Source: Forficula auricularia (taxonomy: Eukaryota > Arthropoda > Insecta > Dermaptera > Forficulidae). From it: a stretch of 64,000 bases of DNA. The position numbers and the translations under genes were made by a program. Shown here piece by piece: positions 22,369 through 34,845 of this stretch (position 1 is the first letter of the stretch; every line of letters starts with the position of its first letter). The notes under the pieces were generated by a model. The model was not told where the DNA came from. It did no database searches and saw nothing but the letters and a program-made list of their open reading frames with translations. The DNA lies in the NCBI GenBank assembly GCA_024734495.1, contig JALMQS010000187.1, positions 13,287,952-13,351,951 on the forward strand, given 5' to 3'.

Positions 22369-22719
22369 TTTTATATAAACGTTAAATTGTTTTACCTTTT
22401 TATTTCACACAATTTTGAAGAGAACTAACCTTATCTTCCCTCCATTTTTGTTCTTTTACAGGATATCATATAGGTATAGCATTAATTAACTAGATAATCA
22501 CAATAGCCCCTATCGAAACATTTATTTTATTATAAAGTAAAAAAAACAGCCTCATAACAAAAAGGAGCGATACTTTCAAAACATGGTATATATACTGCTC
22601 CTGGTATCGGGGTTTCGCGCGGAATTTTAAAATTACTTTTTGTCTTTTGATGGAAATCTATGGTCATGTTATTTGTTAATGAGCATACATTTCTATTTTT
22701 TTCTTTTTTACTTGTTTAT

Positions 22720-22990
22720 TATTTGTTAAATTGTTGTAGTTAATTTGTATTAATGTTTGTTAATGTATTGTAGCTAGATTGTATTGGCGTTTGGAAGACC
22801 TAGCCACCGAGGACTTGTGCCTCTAAGCAGTTCGAAGAATAAAGATGAATTTATTTATTATTTATTTATATATACATAATAATATAATAAAAATTAAATT
22901 AAAATTAGAGAAAGTTCTTTAGAGGTCCTGTTTTTTTTTTTTTTTTTTTTTGGGGGGGGGGGGGCTAATCCTCTTTAACCGCTGAGCTAT
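22720..22990 (+). repeat. LINE-type tail and tRNA-like box A (right arm)
   Basis: Mirror of 4686-5020: CCGAGGACTTGTGCC, GAATAAAGATGAAT, ATTT repeats, then a T tract, a G tract and the inverted A box. Confidence 0.45.
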
Positions 22991-23439
22991 CGATCCCAGA
23001 ACTTGAATGATTGGAAGATATTTAAAGATAGTATAATACATTATATTATATTAAAATAAATTTTCTTAATTTTATGTTCATTGATTTGAAAATCCAAACA
23101 TGGGTACTTTGACTATCTCATTAATTGTAATTTTAAAGTAAATTAAATTTAAAAAATAGAATAGCTTAAACCTACATAATCACATCTTTGCAGGAATACC
23201 TAACATAAAACATTCCATTAAAAAAAAATATTTTTTTCGATCTCGAAAAATTCCACCATACATAAACGAATCATTCGATTAATTTTAACAGTTTTTCATT
23301 TAGGGAAAAAATTGTCAAAAGAATAAATTTCAAGAATGTATCTTCTTTGGTTTAAGAGCTACACAGCTAGATAGAAATTACTGTGACACTAAAATGGTTC
23401 TGTTTTGCTTTTGAACGAAACCCAACACGAGCCAAATTA

Positions 23440-23848
23440 CAGTAAAACTTCGTTTATCCGGCCCACATTTATCCGAACCTCAGGATTATCCGGATCGTAT
23501 TTGTAGACATTTTTATTTTAATAAATGTTCACATACATAATAATTTTTAACTCTGATAGCAAGAATGTAATTATAATTTCACCAAAAATTCGCTTTAATT
23601 TTGATATTTTTACAAAAGACAGTGGACAAATTCTTTGAAATGAAATGATGTGAAAAGTTATTTTATTTTTTTTATTTATGAATTTTGATATAAACATGCT
23701 TATTTTTATCGTAATAAATTCAAATTCGCTTATTTGAGGATTTAAGGATTTGTTTTGTTGTTATTACCCATATATCCGGACTATCCGGATTTTCGATTAC
23801 CCGATTTGCCTTTGGTCTCAGTTAGTCCAGATAAACGAGGTTCTACTG
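23440..23848. mobile_element. Pogo/Tigger-like MITE (right arm copy)
   Basis: CAGTAAAACTTCGTTTATCC at the left, GATAAACGAGGTTCTACTG at the right, and TA on both sides (23438-23439, 23849-23850). Its length of 409 bases is 2 bases shorter than the left-arm copy. Confidence 0.78.
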
Positions 23849-24443
23849 TATTAGCAATTGTGGAAAGTTTACCGAGTTTTGTCAAAACTTTTTATGATGA
23901 TTATAAAAATACGGTATTACTCGATTTTTACATTACGGTGTCTGTGGGTGGCTAAGTTTAAGCATTATCTCACTATCCCTTCATCTTTTATTTGAATTCA
24001 TATAATTACATCCGATGTTTTAATAAATGCCTCGCTTCTATTCGATGTGTTTCCTCTCAATTGTAAGCCATTACAATATGACTTTTGTATTATCATAATC
24101 ATTAGTCATAGCCGGCTTGGTCCGGATTTAATTACAAATTTCATATCATAGATCACCCAGAAGGCAATTCTGACACGAATGTAAACCAATCCCGAAACCA
24201 TGATAGTGATATCCTGTCCGTTTCTCTAATTATCGATAATGATGCTGCTTCATTAATTCTGCTGCACCATTTCATTTAGTAGACAACGAATCAAAATGGA
24301 ATACATTTTGACCAAATGATATACGAGTAGTATGAGTCAAGAATAGGAATTAAAAGATCCATCTTTGAAATAGAGAATTTGGTTGCCAGTACATGATAGA
24401 TATCAATTATCATTTCAATGGCGTACTTAAATTGTATGAAACA

Positions 24444-24543
24444 NNNNNNNNNNNNNNNNNNNNNNNNNNNNNNNNNNNNNNNNNNNNNNNNNNNNNNNNN
24501 NNNNNNNNNNNNNNNNNNNNNNNNNNNNNNNNNNNNNNNNNNN
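24444..24543. other. Assembly gap (100 N)
   Basis: A standard 100-N gap that exactly abuts the outer end of the right arm. Confidence 0.98.
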
Positions 24544-26059
24544 TAAATGGTTTAAAATGAAATTTTGGAGTTATTAATATTAAGAAAGAATTAGTTATTT
24601 TCAAGTTCAATAGATTTTACATAAGATTAATCCCAGATAAGACAATGTTTCATGCTAATTCGAAGGACACTATTTAAGTAATTTTTGCGCAGCCTAAACT
24701 ATAGCGTTTATATTAAAGCTTCTTAACAACTTAGTTTAGAAAAAAAAGGGAAAATAAAATTTATTTAATGTAAATATGTACTTGGTTTTTGATAGTTTGT
24801 CATTTACGATGGGCGGAAATTAAGCCATTAGCATAAGGCAAAAATAATAATAGTTGTATATGGAAAGTCTGTAAACAGTTAAGAGCTTGAAAGTTGAAAC
24901 TTATATGAAGTAATTCAATTCAAGAGCTCTCCATATAACCATAGGATTTTTTTTCTTCTAATTTTAGAACCTATAGGTAATTTTCATTTGAAATTTCGCA
25001 AGATAGAAGAAGCTCGAAATCTAATCAGTTCTTCCCAAAGTAAATACAAAGAATTTGTCACTAAAAAATTAAGGATTCTGTTTTCCAGTAATTATGGGTA
25101 ACGGTTTTACAATTAGTGTGGAGCTTACACTAGTTTATTATTGGAATAAAATAATGTTTTTTAGCCTTTTTTTTTATAAGTCGCTAACTGAAGTCATGAT
25201 AAGTGAATGTGAACATTGCTGGCTGGCAACTTCATTTGTTTATTCAGCCTTTGGGACAAAATGCATTTAAATGTTATGGGAATTGTTTATAGCTGATTGT
25301 GCTTGTGAGCTTTCAAAGCCCTTCGTCCTCAGAAAAAGACCCTAGGGCGCAAAGCAAATACAATGGAATGTTTTTGAATATGATCAAATTTGAAAAGATG
25401 CTCTTTTGATATTGTTATTAGCAATTTTCTATGGTACATTATAAGAATTTTTACTTATTGTGTGAATAATATTTTTGTTTGTAAGATAATAATATAACTG
25501 TAAAGATTTAATATAAGCTGAAATTGAGATTTAAATTTAAAATTGAGAAAAAGGGGAAAACTTTTCAAAACTCAGTACACTCTCGGCATTTTCCAGATGT
25601 TCTTGGAAGGAGTGAACGATCTCACCCAGCTAAGGTTAGAGCTGTCCTACTAATGTATTTATTTGCCAAAAAAAAGATTAATTAAAAATGTAAATTTGGA
25701 GTTCTTTAACGCTTGAATTTTTCACTTAAAAGTAATTTCGGAATCGGTTGGTTAATCTGTTTTATTGGCTCTATTAATATAATTTTTTCTCAAGAGTGTA
25801 GCATAGATAAAAATTGTAATCGGCCATTGCGAGTGCAAAAGGTAATACGAGCAAATAGTTATTTCAGGAAACACATTTTGTATCGTATTGTAAGTATTTT
25901 TTACTTTAAACATAGCGAAGCAGATAAAGTATTGTAATTGGTCTCGCGCCAAGCGCGACTTCAAAAGGTCATAAGGAAGAGACTACGGAACCTATAGTCT
26001 CAGCTAAAGTCAGAAATTGTAGTAGATATTCAATAAGAATGGATTTTAGAACCTGACAT
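24544..26059. other. AT-rich spacer
   Basis: No repeat, gene or hairpin recognised. A 74-codon plus frame at 25713-25937 is hydrophobic near its start and has two cysteines (QECSIDKNCNR) with AAAAG|GTAATA after it. It has no ATG, so I do not call it. Confidence 0.4.
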
Positions 26060-26500
26060 TTTTGTCAGAAATTACATAGAGTGTGCTTCCTAATAAATCG
26101 ACACCATCCCTCAAAATTATGGCCTATCCGTGCATTGAAATCACCAAGAAGCACAACACCTTCACTGCCTGGAATACTATCAAGCATTGAGCAGATTATA
26201 GAAGGATTCTTTAAATCTCTCCTCAGCCTGGAGAGTTGGAGCATATGTACTGATAAAGTTGATTGGTCTTCTCTTGGAAGTTTCGAGGTCCATCATATGC
26301 AGTTTGTTGGTATGAGAGGAGTCAGGATGACGGTTGATGTTTAGTGAGGGTGACTGTGCACAAAGTAACAGGAGGGTCTTGTAAATAACACCACGCCTGC
26401 TGCTACATGCCCCAGACCTAATGGCACATATAGCTGAGACAACTACTGAAAGTACCTTAAGTAGCAAAGACAGTAGAGACTCAATCATCTCAAGCACTGT
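26060..26500 (-). pseudogene. Non-LTR retrotransposon endonuclease fragment
   Basis: The minus strand encodes NFISTYAPTLQAEERFKESF and, after a one-base frame change, VVLLGDFNARIGHNFEGW. These are the central blocks of the exonuclease-endonuclease-phosphatase domain that nicks target DNA for LINEs (GDFNAR is a signature). The catalytic D and N of GDFNA are present. The domain is cut off after GW at about 26085, and its N-terminal part is unrecognisable. It cannot be active. Confidence 0.75.
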
Positions 26501-26504
26501 ACTT

Positions 26505-27600
26505 TTGAGACCCTGTCTAGAGTAGGAAACATGTTCCTATCCTGTCTAGGAGACCCTTCCCCAGTTACGCCAGGTACCAAGCCTTACCTAGACGCCCAAC
26601 AGCTCGCTGACCTGGTTTCCCGCTGGGATTGGTTACCCTAACCTTCCTCCAGGTTGCTCAGCGTAATAGAGGCACCACTTGTAGGCGAGTGTGGAGTTGG
26701 GGTGGAGAGGCTATGTGATCGGTGGTGACCATATATTGGGCATCACACCCCCAGGAGTCGCTATGTAGGATTAAATATGGTAGGAGACGAGATTAAATGC
26801 CTTCAAATAACAGTTAGTCCTTGAAAGAACAGATTGTTTAAATTGATTTAATAAATATTAATTTTGAAACCACCGTCCCTAGAGTAGGAAACATGCATCT
26901 GTCCCTATCCGGTCTAGGAGACCCTTCCACAGCTACGCCAGGTACTAGTCCTACCTAGGCCTCCCAACACTCTTCAGCTCGCTGACCTGGTTTCCCGCTG
27001 GGATTGGTTACCCTTACTTTCCACCAGGTTGCTCAGCGTAACAGGGGCACCACTTGTAGGCGAGTATGGAGTTGGAGTGGAGAGGCTATGTGGTCGATGG
27101 TGACCATATATTGCCCATCACACCCACAAGACCCCCTATGTAGGATTAAATATGGTAGAAGGCGAGATTAAATGCTTTCAAATAATAAAATAATAGTCCT
27201 TGAAAGGACAGATTGTTTAAATTGATTTAATAAATAATAAGTTATTCTTTTGAGGTCATGCCTCATTCCGCCGCCGTCCCTAGAGTAGGAAACGTGTATC
27301 TGTCCCTACCCGGTCTAGGAGACCCTTCTCCAGCTAAGCCAGGTACTAGCCCTACCTAGACCCCCCAACACTCTTCAGCTCGCTGACCTGGTTTTCCGCT
27401 GGGATTGGTTACCCTAACCTTCCGCCAGGCTGCTCAGCGTAACAGGGGCACCACTTGTACGCGAGTGTGGAGTTGGGGTGGAAAGGCTATGTGGTCGATG
27501 GTGACTATATATTGCGCATCACACCCCAAAAACCCCCTATGTAGGATTAAATATGGTAGGTGGTGAGATTAAATGCTCCTTGGAAGGACAAATTGTTTAA
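26505..27600 (-). repeat. Three tandem ~0.4 kb units upstream of the LINE fragment
   Basis: Units start with CTAGAGTAGGAAAC at about 26517, 26878 and 27280. Each contains CTCGCTGACCTGGTTT, GCTGGGATTGGTTACCC, GCTCAGCGTAAC and GGGCACCACTTGTA, then an AT-rich end with GGATTAAATATGGTAG. The units abut the 5' side of the endonuclease fragment, so they may be 5'-UTR monomers of that element. Confidence 0.75.
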
Positions 27601-27675
27601 ATTGATTGCTTTTTAAAAATAAGCAATAGCTCTTATAAGAACTTTATAAAATCTCGCCACTCATTACACTTAGCG

Positions 27676-27991
27676 TATGGCCTCAGTGCCCACTATGCTG
27701 AGCGTGCAGCGGGTCAAAGCATGACAAACACACACGCTTGTATTAAAGTGTCCTGAGTGGAGGCCAGCCGAGCAGTGGCGAGAGCGTTCATGTTTGTGTT
27801 CAGTGGGGCGTCGGAAGACGAGTTTAAGCCAGTTTGTGTTTTAACAGTGGCAGCTAAGCGTGGGTATAGTTTTGCCATGTTAAAATGACCGGCTCGCTCG
27901 AACGCTGGGCGTTTACTAAGGCCACCATATAAATGCAGCACGCCCCGCCACCGTCCGACGCCCCGCAAAACGCTCTCTCACTGAGGCCATA
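27676..27991. mobile_element. GC-rich MITE with TATGGCCTCAGTG ends
   Basis: TATGGCCTCAGTG at the left and CACTGAGGCCATA at the right are inverted. ACTTAG lies near both ends and may be part of a target duplication. The interior is much GC-richer than the surroundings. A mirrored GGGCGTCGG/CCGACGCCCC pair lies inside. The 84-codon frame is a shadow of this composition. Confidence 0.5.
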
Positions 27992-27999
27992 AACTTAGT

Positions 28000-29120
28000 T
28001 TAAATTAAATAAATACTAAAATAATGCAAACGATGTTACCTATATGATGACTGGAACACAACAAAGGCCTAAAAGCTTGCAATGCCGTGTCTTATACGGA
28101 TAGATGGAGCTTACCTGGATCTATTGTCAGCTGCTGAGAAGAGACCAGATGCCTCTTGGTTTGATTATAAATATTGAGCATATTAAATCTAGAGAGGAAG
28201 TTTGCTCTGATGATGATGTTGAGTTCGTTCTAGTTCTTATGATGTTGTTAAGTTAGTGTTAAGATGATGTTGTTAAGTTAGTGTTAAGATGATGTTTTGA
28301 AGCTTTCATTAAGCTAATGAAAAACTGTAACCTAGACCTACCGTAGGAAACTTTTATCTTTTAATAAACTTCTATATTATACTTATATGTATTTTATAAC
28401 AAATTCGGTTTGGTTTATTTATTTAACTTTAAAATTATTTTTATTTTAATATACTTTCATCAATAATAATTTATATTCAAGCTGTTTAAATGAATTTTTT
28501 TATAAAAGAGGAAAAATATATGTCTAAGTCTTTATTTCTCAAAAAATTAAACATTACATTCAAATAATACATAAGTACCAAAGAATTAATTTATTCTGTT
28601 ATTTAACTTTCTTTGCCGAAATCCCCAATTAAAATAAAATAAATTATTTTATGCTTTAAAATTAAATGGAATTCCTTTATAAAAATTGAAATTAAGTAAT
28701 TTAGTTGTTTATTTATCTATTTATTTTTTATTACAATTTATACCTATGGGGAAGTATTGTAATTGTGCACGAAATATCTAGTGTTTTTCGGTTAATTTTT
28801 TTCGAAATATCTCAAAAACAGCTAAAACTATGTTCATAAAAAAAGAAGCAAAATCGCGTCTTTAGGTCTGCAAAAAAAAAAGTTTATACAGTAAACATTA
28901 AAAAAATCATAATGGATAAGATTTTATCAAAATGTCTGTGCCTTCGTGAGTATTTGTTGTTGCTCTCTAGGTCACAAAAAAAATTCATATTTAGTTGATT
29001 TATATTGAGATTAAGAGCATATTAGATTTTGGCTCGAACGGAACACGCATACTTGAAGTTTATTCTTGATCTTGTTTTTAATAGCTCTTAGAAATGAATT
29101 ATAAGTTATTTTTATACTAG
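28000..29120. other. AT-rich spacer with a 25-bp tandem repeat
   Basis: At 28239-28300 the unit ATGATGTTGTTAAGTTAGTG (25 bp in full) occurs twice plus a partial. Nothing else recognised. Confidence 0.5.
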
Positions 29121-29121
29121 A

Positions 29122-29568
29122 TGAAGGAGGAGGTATCAGCCAAAGATTGAATCACTGGGTTCAATAAAACACCTTTAATGAGACGTTTCGGGCTAAATTT
29201 TATTTGGCCATCTTCAGTCAATTAGGAGTTATACACAAAATGCGGTACACATATGTGATCGAACCAGTCTCTTGTCAAAAATAAAAATTTCTTTTAGCTT
29301 CATGCGAATTTTTAACGTGCCTGGACCCAAAAGTTTCAGAATGAAACTTTTGGGTCCAGGCACGTTAAAAATTCGCATGAAGCTAAAAGAAATTTTTATT
29401 TTTGACAAGGCTTGGTTCGATCACATATGTGTACCGCATTTTGTGTATAACTCCTAATTGACTGAAGATGGCCAAATAAAATTTAGGCCGAAACGTCTCA
29501 TTAAAGGTGTTTTATTGAACCCAGTGATTCCATCTTTGGCTGATACCTCCTCCTTCATCTAGTATAGT
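29122..29568. repeat. Foldback element, GGAGGAGGTATCAGCC ends
   Basis: Two arms of about 220 bases are almost perfect inverse copies with a centre near 29341 (CCAAAAGTTTCAGAATGAAA). The ends read GGAGGAGGTATCAGCC and the inverse. Cores lie at 29182-29217 (minus) and 29462-29497 (plus), both CTGAAGA, T, GGCC hairpin, GAAACGTC (the left hairpin has GGGC in one strand, keeping a near pair). The cores point outward. Confidence 0.85.
29462..29497 (+). ncRNA. Candidate minimal hammerhead ribozyme
   Basis: CTGAAGA, T, GGCC, 12-base loop, GGCC, GAAACGTC. The flanks AATTGA and TCATT pair partly (TGA/TCA next to the core). The extra T between CTGAAGA and the hairpin departs from the standard hammerhead, where helix II follows directly. 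Confidence 0.35.
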
Positions 29569-29735
29569 TTCATCACAGCCACGAACTCTTACAATATAAA
29601 TTATTTTATTAAATATAATATGAGGGGCCAGGTGTATGGTAAAGTCATGTGTCAACAGCTTATTTTCTCATGATATGTCACTTTAGTAGCAGAAAATTGA
29701 ATAGGTTCAAACGGGTTCAAATATATAAATAAATT

Positions 29736-30330
29736 TTTTTGCAACGAAATTTTCTCTGGAGAGAGACGGACTGGTAGAAATTTTAATTGAAAGTAATGGA
29801 AGGCAGCCCAGAGGTAGTGAGGAAAGAAAAAATTAACACATATAAAATAAAGTGTAATTTATTGGAATCCCTCCTCCTTTCCTTTCAAACCGACGTTTCG
29901 GAGGATTTTTCCCTCCTTCTTCAGGGTTTCAAAGGGTCAATGAATGAAACAATAAAATGTTTCCTTCTTCTCTCCACAGTAGTGTTCAAAAACTTTCTTC
30001 ATTTTTAACAAAGGCATAGAAAAAGAATTTTTTTCCTTCTTTTCTTAATTAGATCTAATTAAGAAAAGAAGGAAAAAAATTCTTTTTCTATGCCTTTGTT
30101 AAAAATGAAGAAAGTTTTTGAACACTACTGTGGAGAGAAGAAGGAAACATTTTATTGTTTCATTCATTGACCCTTTGAAACCCTGAAGAAGGAGGGAAAA
30201 ATCCTCCGAAACGTCGGTTTGAAAGGAAAGGAGGAAGGATTCCAATAAATTACACTTTGTTTTATATGTGTTAATTTTTTCTTTCCTCACTACCTCTGGG
30301 CTGCCTTCCATTACTTTCAATATAAATAAA
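29736..30330. repeat. Large GAAACGTCGG-family foldback
   Basis: Two arms of about 270-290 bases are nearly identical inverse copies around a centre at about 30054 (AATTAGATCTAATT). The 73-codon frames at 29787-30008 and 30099-30320 are the same sequence read in each arm, not genes. Cores are at 29892-29924 (minus) and 30183-30215 (plus). The left outer end carries GAGAGACGGACTGG as in the copies at 11837-13275. The right end stops at GGAAGGCAGCC, so it is slightly shorter. Confidence 0.9.
30173..30225 (+). ncRNA. Best candidate minimal type I hammerhead ribozyme
   Basis: Flanking helix I: CTTTGAAACC pairs with GGTTTGAAAG at 9 of 10 positions, directly next to the core on both sides. Core: CTGAAGA, one A, GGAGG hairpin closing with CCTCC, then GAAACGTC. 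This is the order of a type I hammerhead with a minute helix III between GAAA and GTC, as reported for Penelope-like elements. Cleavage would fall after GTC. The extra A is the main deviation. The mirror copy is at 29882-29934. Confidence 0.4.
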
Positions 30331-33300
30331 TTTTCTCAAAACAGCTTTTTTGGACTCAATCTTGAAACATAAAATCTTCCAGAAAACAAGACTTCCATTA
30401 CTATTTAGTAGGTACACTGGTACATATTGTACATAGAAATCCCGTTCCCATTTGTTGTATAGATATTTATTGATATAAAATTAATCTCTTTCTAGTGAAT
30501 TTTTATTATCTCTAATTATCGCTTAATCAATTAGAATCAGCCTTTAAGCTAATGCCAATATAACCTAATGAATATTAATCCGTCACACTTCTCTCTAATT
30601 AATTGATTGTCTAATTTTCATTCAGGGCGTCCATTTGCTATTTTTCATTGCGTTTTATTTAGAATGATAAAAAGAGAAAGACAAAGTATACATTTATTAA
30701 AATATTAAAGTACTAAATAAAACAATAAACTTTTATTTATTTTTTTATTGATTATTCTGATCGAAAATAATTTATCAAATTAAATGTGGAAATGATAAGA
30801 ATTTTATAAAATGGTAGAATTTTTGCCAAACAATTTTCTAAAATAGTGTTTGCCAACCTCATTGTTTGAGGAACCCTTAAAATATTCCGTAAAACCTGAG
30901 GCGGAGGTATCATTTTTTTTAAAAGACTGGTGTTGGAACGTGGTCCACAGTTTTAGAAACATTGCTACCAATATTATTATTGCATACAGTTCCTCTTGGT
31001 CCTTGAAATTTTGAATATTTGACGTTTCTTCTGCTCCAGTAGAAAAAATTGAGTATTTGACGTTTCTTCTGCTAGATTCGAAAAAAAAAATTGAGCAACT
31101 TACCAAAGATAATAAAAATGGTGATGAAAAAAAATTCGCGCATCTCATCCAGTAAAATATTAGTGAAAAGATTTGTTAAAATTCTATTAAAAGCGTGATT
31201 TTGTAATTTTGATTTTGAAGCACTAGTTGCGGAATACGAACTATTAAAATTTGGCTTGCTGTGACCTCCCTCTGTGGTTTAAAAATCTATAAAAATCAAG
31301 AAAGTAGCTTAATGTGAGTAGTTTAGGCAAACATTATTTTTGGTAAAATAATTAGTTAGAATGACTCATAAAAAAAACCGGGAATCCATGATGTGGGAGT
31401 TCCATTTATATCTAAAAATTGTCCCGATAAGCGGCACAAATTTTAAACTTTTAATCTCATGAAATTGTCATTCACAAGTAAAGAAATATTTGACCTTCTT
31501 GAAGGCCGGCTATAGAATTTTCAATTCTTTCTCTTTCACTGGAACATTTCGAAGGAAATATATTAATAGTATATCGTTTCCCTAAAGATAATTTCTTTTC
31601 CAAATTAAATATTTACATTTACACATGAATCTTCAAAAAAAAAAAAAAAAAAAAATATATAATAAATAATTTCGCAATCGTAATATTAAGGAAAATTTAT
31701 TAGGCCTTGAAAAAAAGTGAATTTCACAAATAAAATTGAAAAAAGTGTGTAAAACTCACATACTTACGATTCTATACCTAAAAAATAAATATAATAAATT
31801 TATGAGAATGAACAATTTTAACTTCATAGACTCAAATCGCTGAAGTGAGGTGTCAGAATAAAAATTACGATGAACATGTTTAATAAGATTTTAAAAGATC
31901 TAATCAAGAATTTAATGTTTGAGGAGGTGCTTCATTGAACGATTGAATTATATTATTTAAACCAACAAACTCTAATTACCTGTCAGATTTCAAAATCATA
32001 CCATTAACATTTTAGAATCTAGAATCCTGTGACATGAGGTATAAGCTGGCAGATGACGATGTCTCGCAATAAAGATTCTATTTTTTCCTTTTTTGATACG
32101 TAACACTAATGTCTAAATGGTCAATATCGCATATGTAGCTTTTATTTTTGTGACTTGATTTTGTGATTGAATTTATTAGAGATTAATTTTGTATTAAAAA
32201 AACACATTGTTAATTATAACAATTTATTGAGCAAAAACAAAAATATAACAATAATATAAGTACAAAGTTTCGTTTGGCTTATTCTGAGATCTTTTTCAAG
32301 TGGTCGTCAATAACGCAATTTTGATTTTGATGAAAAGTGAATATGCCTCAAAATAATGTGTAAAAGTATCAAAAATAATACAAGGATTGTATTTTACAAA
32401 TAAAATTTAAAAAATAATAATTTTTAAGTTTAGATTGAAAATATGATCTTATTTCACAAAAAATACTGATATATTAAAATTGGTTTCAGCCTTAACTCAC
32501 CTTGAAAACAAGGTGCAATTATCAAAGCCCCAAAATTCGGATCTTTTCCAATATCTGCCAGGCACTATCTGCTGGATTTTGATTGATATAAGTACAAAAT
32601 GACACTATAGAATGTAAATAAATACCTTCTATTCAATTTTCACATTTTGAAACAGGTGAAAATGATTTGTTTAGTAAAAGAAAAACAAATAACAATACAT
32701 TCATATCTCTTCAAGAATGTTTAAAAATGTGTCATCATTGTTCAAATTAATTAATTATTAATTAAGAGTTGTTCAGTTAGTTTGTATTTATTTCGACTAG
32801 GTTGGGGTAGGTTCATTTCGGCTTTCAGCTTTATTTCAGTGTCATGGGTGGAAATTCATTTTACAATAAATATTATTTTGCGGAACATACTAAACGAAAT
32901 AATAATAATTTATTTATTTGTATTAGAGAAGCGGCGGGCAGATAATAAAAAAGGTTCCAAGTTAAATAATGCGCCAATAAATTACACATACTCTATAGAT
33001 ACGTATAGCTTCGATGTATCAATTAGATAACACTTTAACTCAAATTTACATTTAATTAAAAGAAAGAAATTCATTTTGAATTCATTCAAATCGTTCGCAA
33101 ATAATTCGCATCGTAATTTTAATAAATTTTTTTGTCTTGTCTGATGTAAAAAAAAAATGCTTTTCCTAAATCAGAAAAATTACTAAATTGATGCTAAAAA
33201 ATTTTTACAATAAATGATTTTTTCTTTTTTTTTAATTCTATGTCTTTGGGCTTTACATCGCAATTTAAGGTAACAGTACCTGGAACACCTAGCGATGCTC

Positions 33301-34840
33301 GGTAATTTTTTGATTCAGTTAAAATCGATATATTAATATTATTTTTAATTTTAAATTCAGGTAAAAAGGTCGATTTTTAATCGCATCCAAAATAAAATAG
33401 AATTGAAATAAAACTTAATTTATATTTTTACCAACGTTTACATCATTATTAATATTATTTTGAATCTAATTGCAATTAAAAATAATACTAATATACACCG
33501 AGGCTCTTTCGTTGACCCTTTTAAATCCTGAAGAAGGAGTACCTCCCTTCGAATTGTTGGATTTTTTAAAAGAATGAAATTGATATTCTAATAAATTATT
33601 TTTTAGAAAAATACCTTTAATTAATTAAATTGGCAAATTCTAATATATAATAATATTTCTAATGATCTATTAGGAATTTAAAATTGAAAAACCAATTAAT
33701 TATTAAAAGGAAATTGAATAAAAATATAATTATACATTTTTATCGAGACAACCACCTGTGAATAATTATTTCAATTAACAAAAAACCCATCAAAAACAAC
33801 TTAGCCGAAGATGAGACCGTGACATATCGAAATGTCAGCCCAAAAACCCCCTAAATCGTGAATTTCATCCAAATCGTTTTCGAGAAACCGATTCTACAAG
33901 AATTTCTCATTTAATATAAGATGGGTAAATAATCCAAAGTGATTTTATTTTGTGATTTATACCATAAGAATTAAAAGATCAATTTTGAAATCACAAAAAA
34001 TTTGAAAAACAAAAATTTAATTATTTTATCAAATCACATTTTTGATGAATATTTTCAACCTGGATCTAGAAGAATTCGTTTTCGTTATATAAATAAAAAA
34101 AAAAAAAATACAAAAATACAAAAACAGAGAATTCACTCACGAAAATGACAATGTTTATTATTTTGACATCAAATGACGCACATGTTGTTAACTGTAATTA
34201 TTTTAAATTAATTTACTTGATAAAATTTGTAATGTAACCAATTGTTTGTTTTGTTTACTTTTTAATTTTGACATGTGTCAAAAGCTAGTTCAAATAAAAT
34301 GTGAGTAATTAATAAAAATTGAGTGAAAATTAGAAATTATGAATTAAAACACAATTTAAAAAATATTTCCGAAATATTTATTCAATTCCTGTAAACCAAA
34401 ACAATGTTTACTCACAAATTTATCTTGAAGGAGTTATTTGTTGTTAGATAGCGTCTTCAATAATCCCTCGGCTGCAATGTTTATATATTGATTAAGCGCA
34501 TGACTATGATAGGAGACCACGTGTTTGAATTATATGACAGAAATTTGAAACAAGCAAAGATAAACAAAAGTGAATTGTGATCATGTTTTGCATTTGACAG
34601 TCGATCCTAGAGCCACTAGGAGAGAATTTTGCCGCTCCAAATCAAGATCAAAGTATTGTTCACATAAATCAAGTTGAATTGTTTACATTCCTTTATATTT
34701 CGTAGCATTTTAAATTAAAATATGCTCCAAGCTTCTCACGTATTTGAAACATGCGGCCATCTTGGATTGGTTGATAGAAAACAACATTGAGTTTATTATT
34801 ATGATATGCAAAGAAAATGATTAAAAAAAATTCGAGGACA
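30331..34840. other. Spacer with scattered repeat scraps
   Basis: 30450-30660 is dense in TAATTA/ATTAAT motifs and looks single-copy. AGTGTTTGCCAACCTCATTG at 30845 resembles a hAT end. A 25-A tract is at 31638. A hairpin-core relative (AAGTTTCGTTTGGC) is near 32268. CACCTAGCGATGCTCGGT is at 33287. Decayed cores are at 33528-33553 and 33805-33836. The 114-codon frame at 30804-31148 has no motif. I see no gene. Confidence 0.4.
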
Positions 34841-34845
34841 CTTAC

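Larger units (their letters stand above)
19635..24443 (-). repeat. Right arm of the inverted duplication
   Basis: Inverse copy of 3237-8045. It ends flush with the second N run, so the true extent of homology is unknown. Differences are few and scattered, plus small indels such as an extra ~18 bases at about 21001-21018, with TTGACCCCTGG repeated. The level looks allelic rather than ancient. Confidence 0.92.

Noticed and set aside
24410..24610. 66-codon minus frame across the second gap
   Set aside because: It is mostly N and has no real sequence support.
25713..25937. Possible secreted cysteine peptide exon (QECSIDKNCNR)
   Set aside because: There is no ATG, its acceptor is weak, and the opposite strand is equally open. 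Too little to call.
27714..27968. 84-codon minus frame
   Set aside because: It lies within a GC-rich MITE with inverted ends, and the composition explains the lack of stops.
29787..30320. Two identical 73-codon frames
   Set aside because: They are the same foldback arm read in both directions. The apparent conservation is of the repeat, not of a protein.
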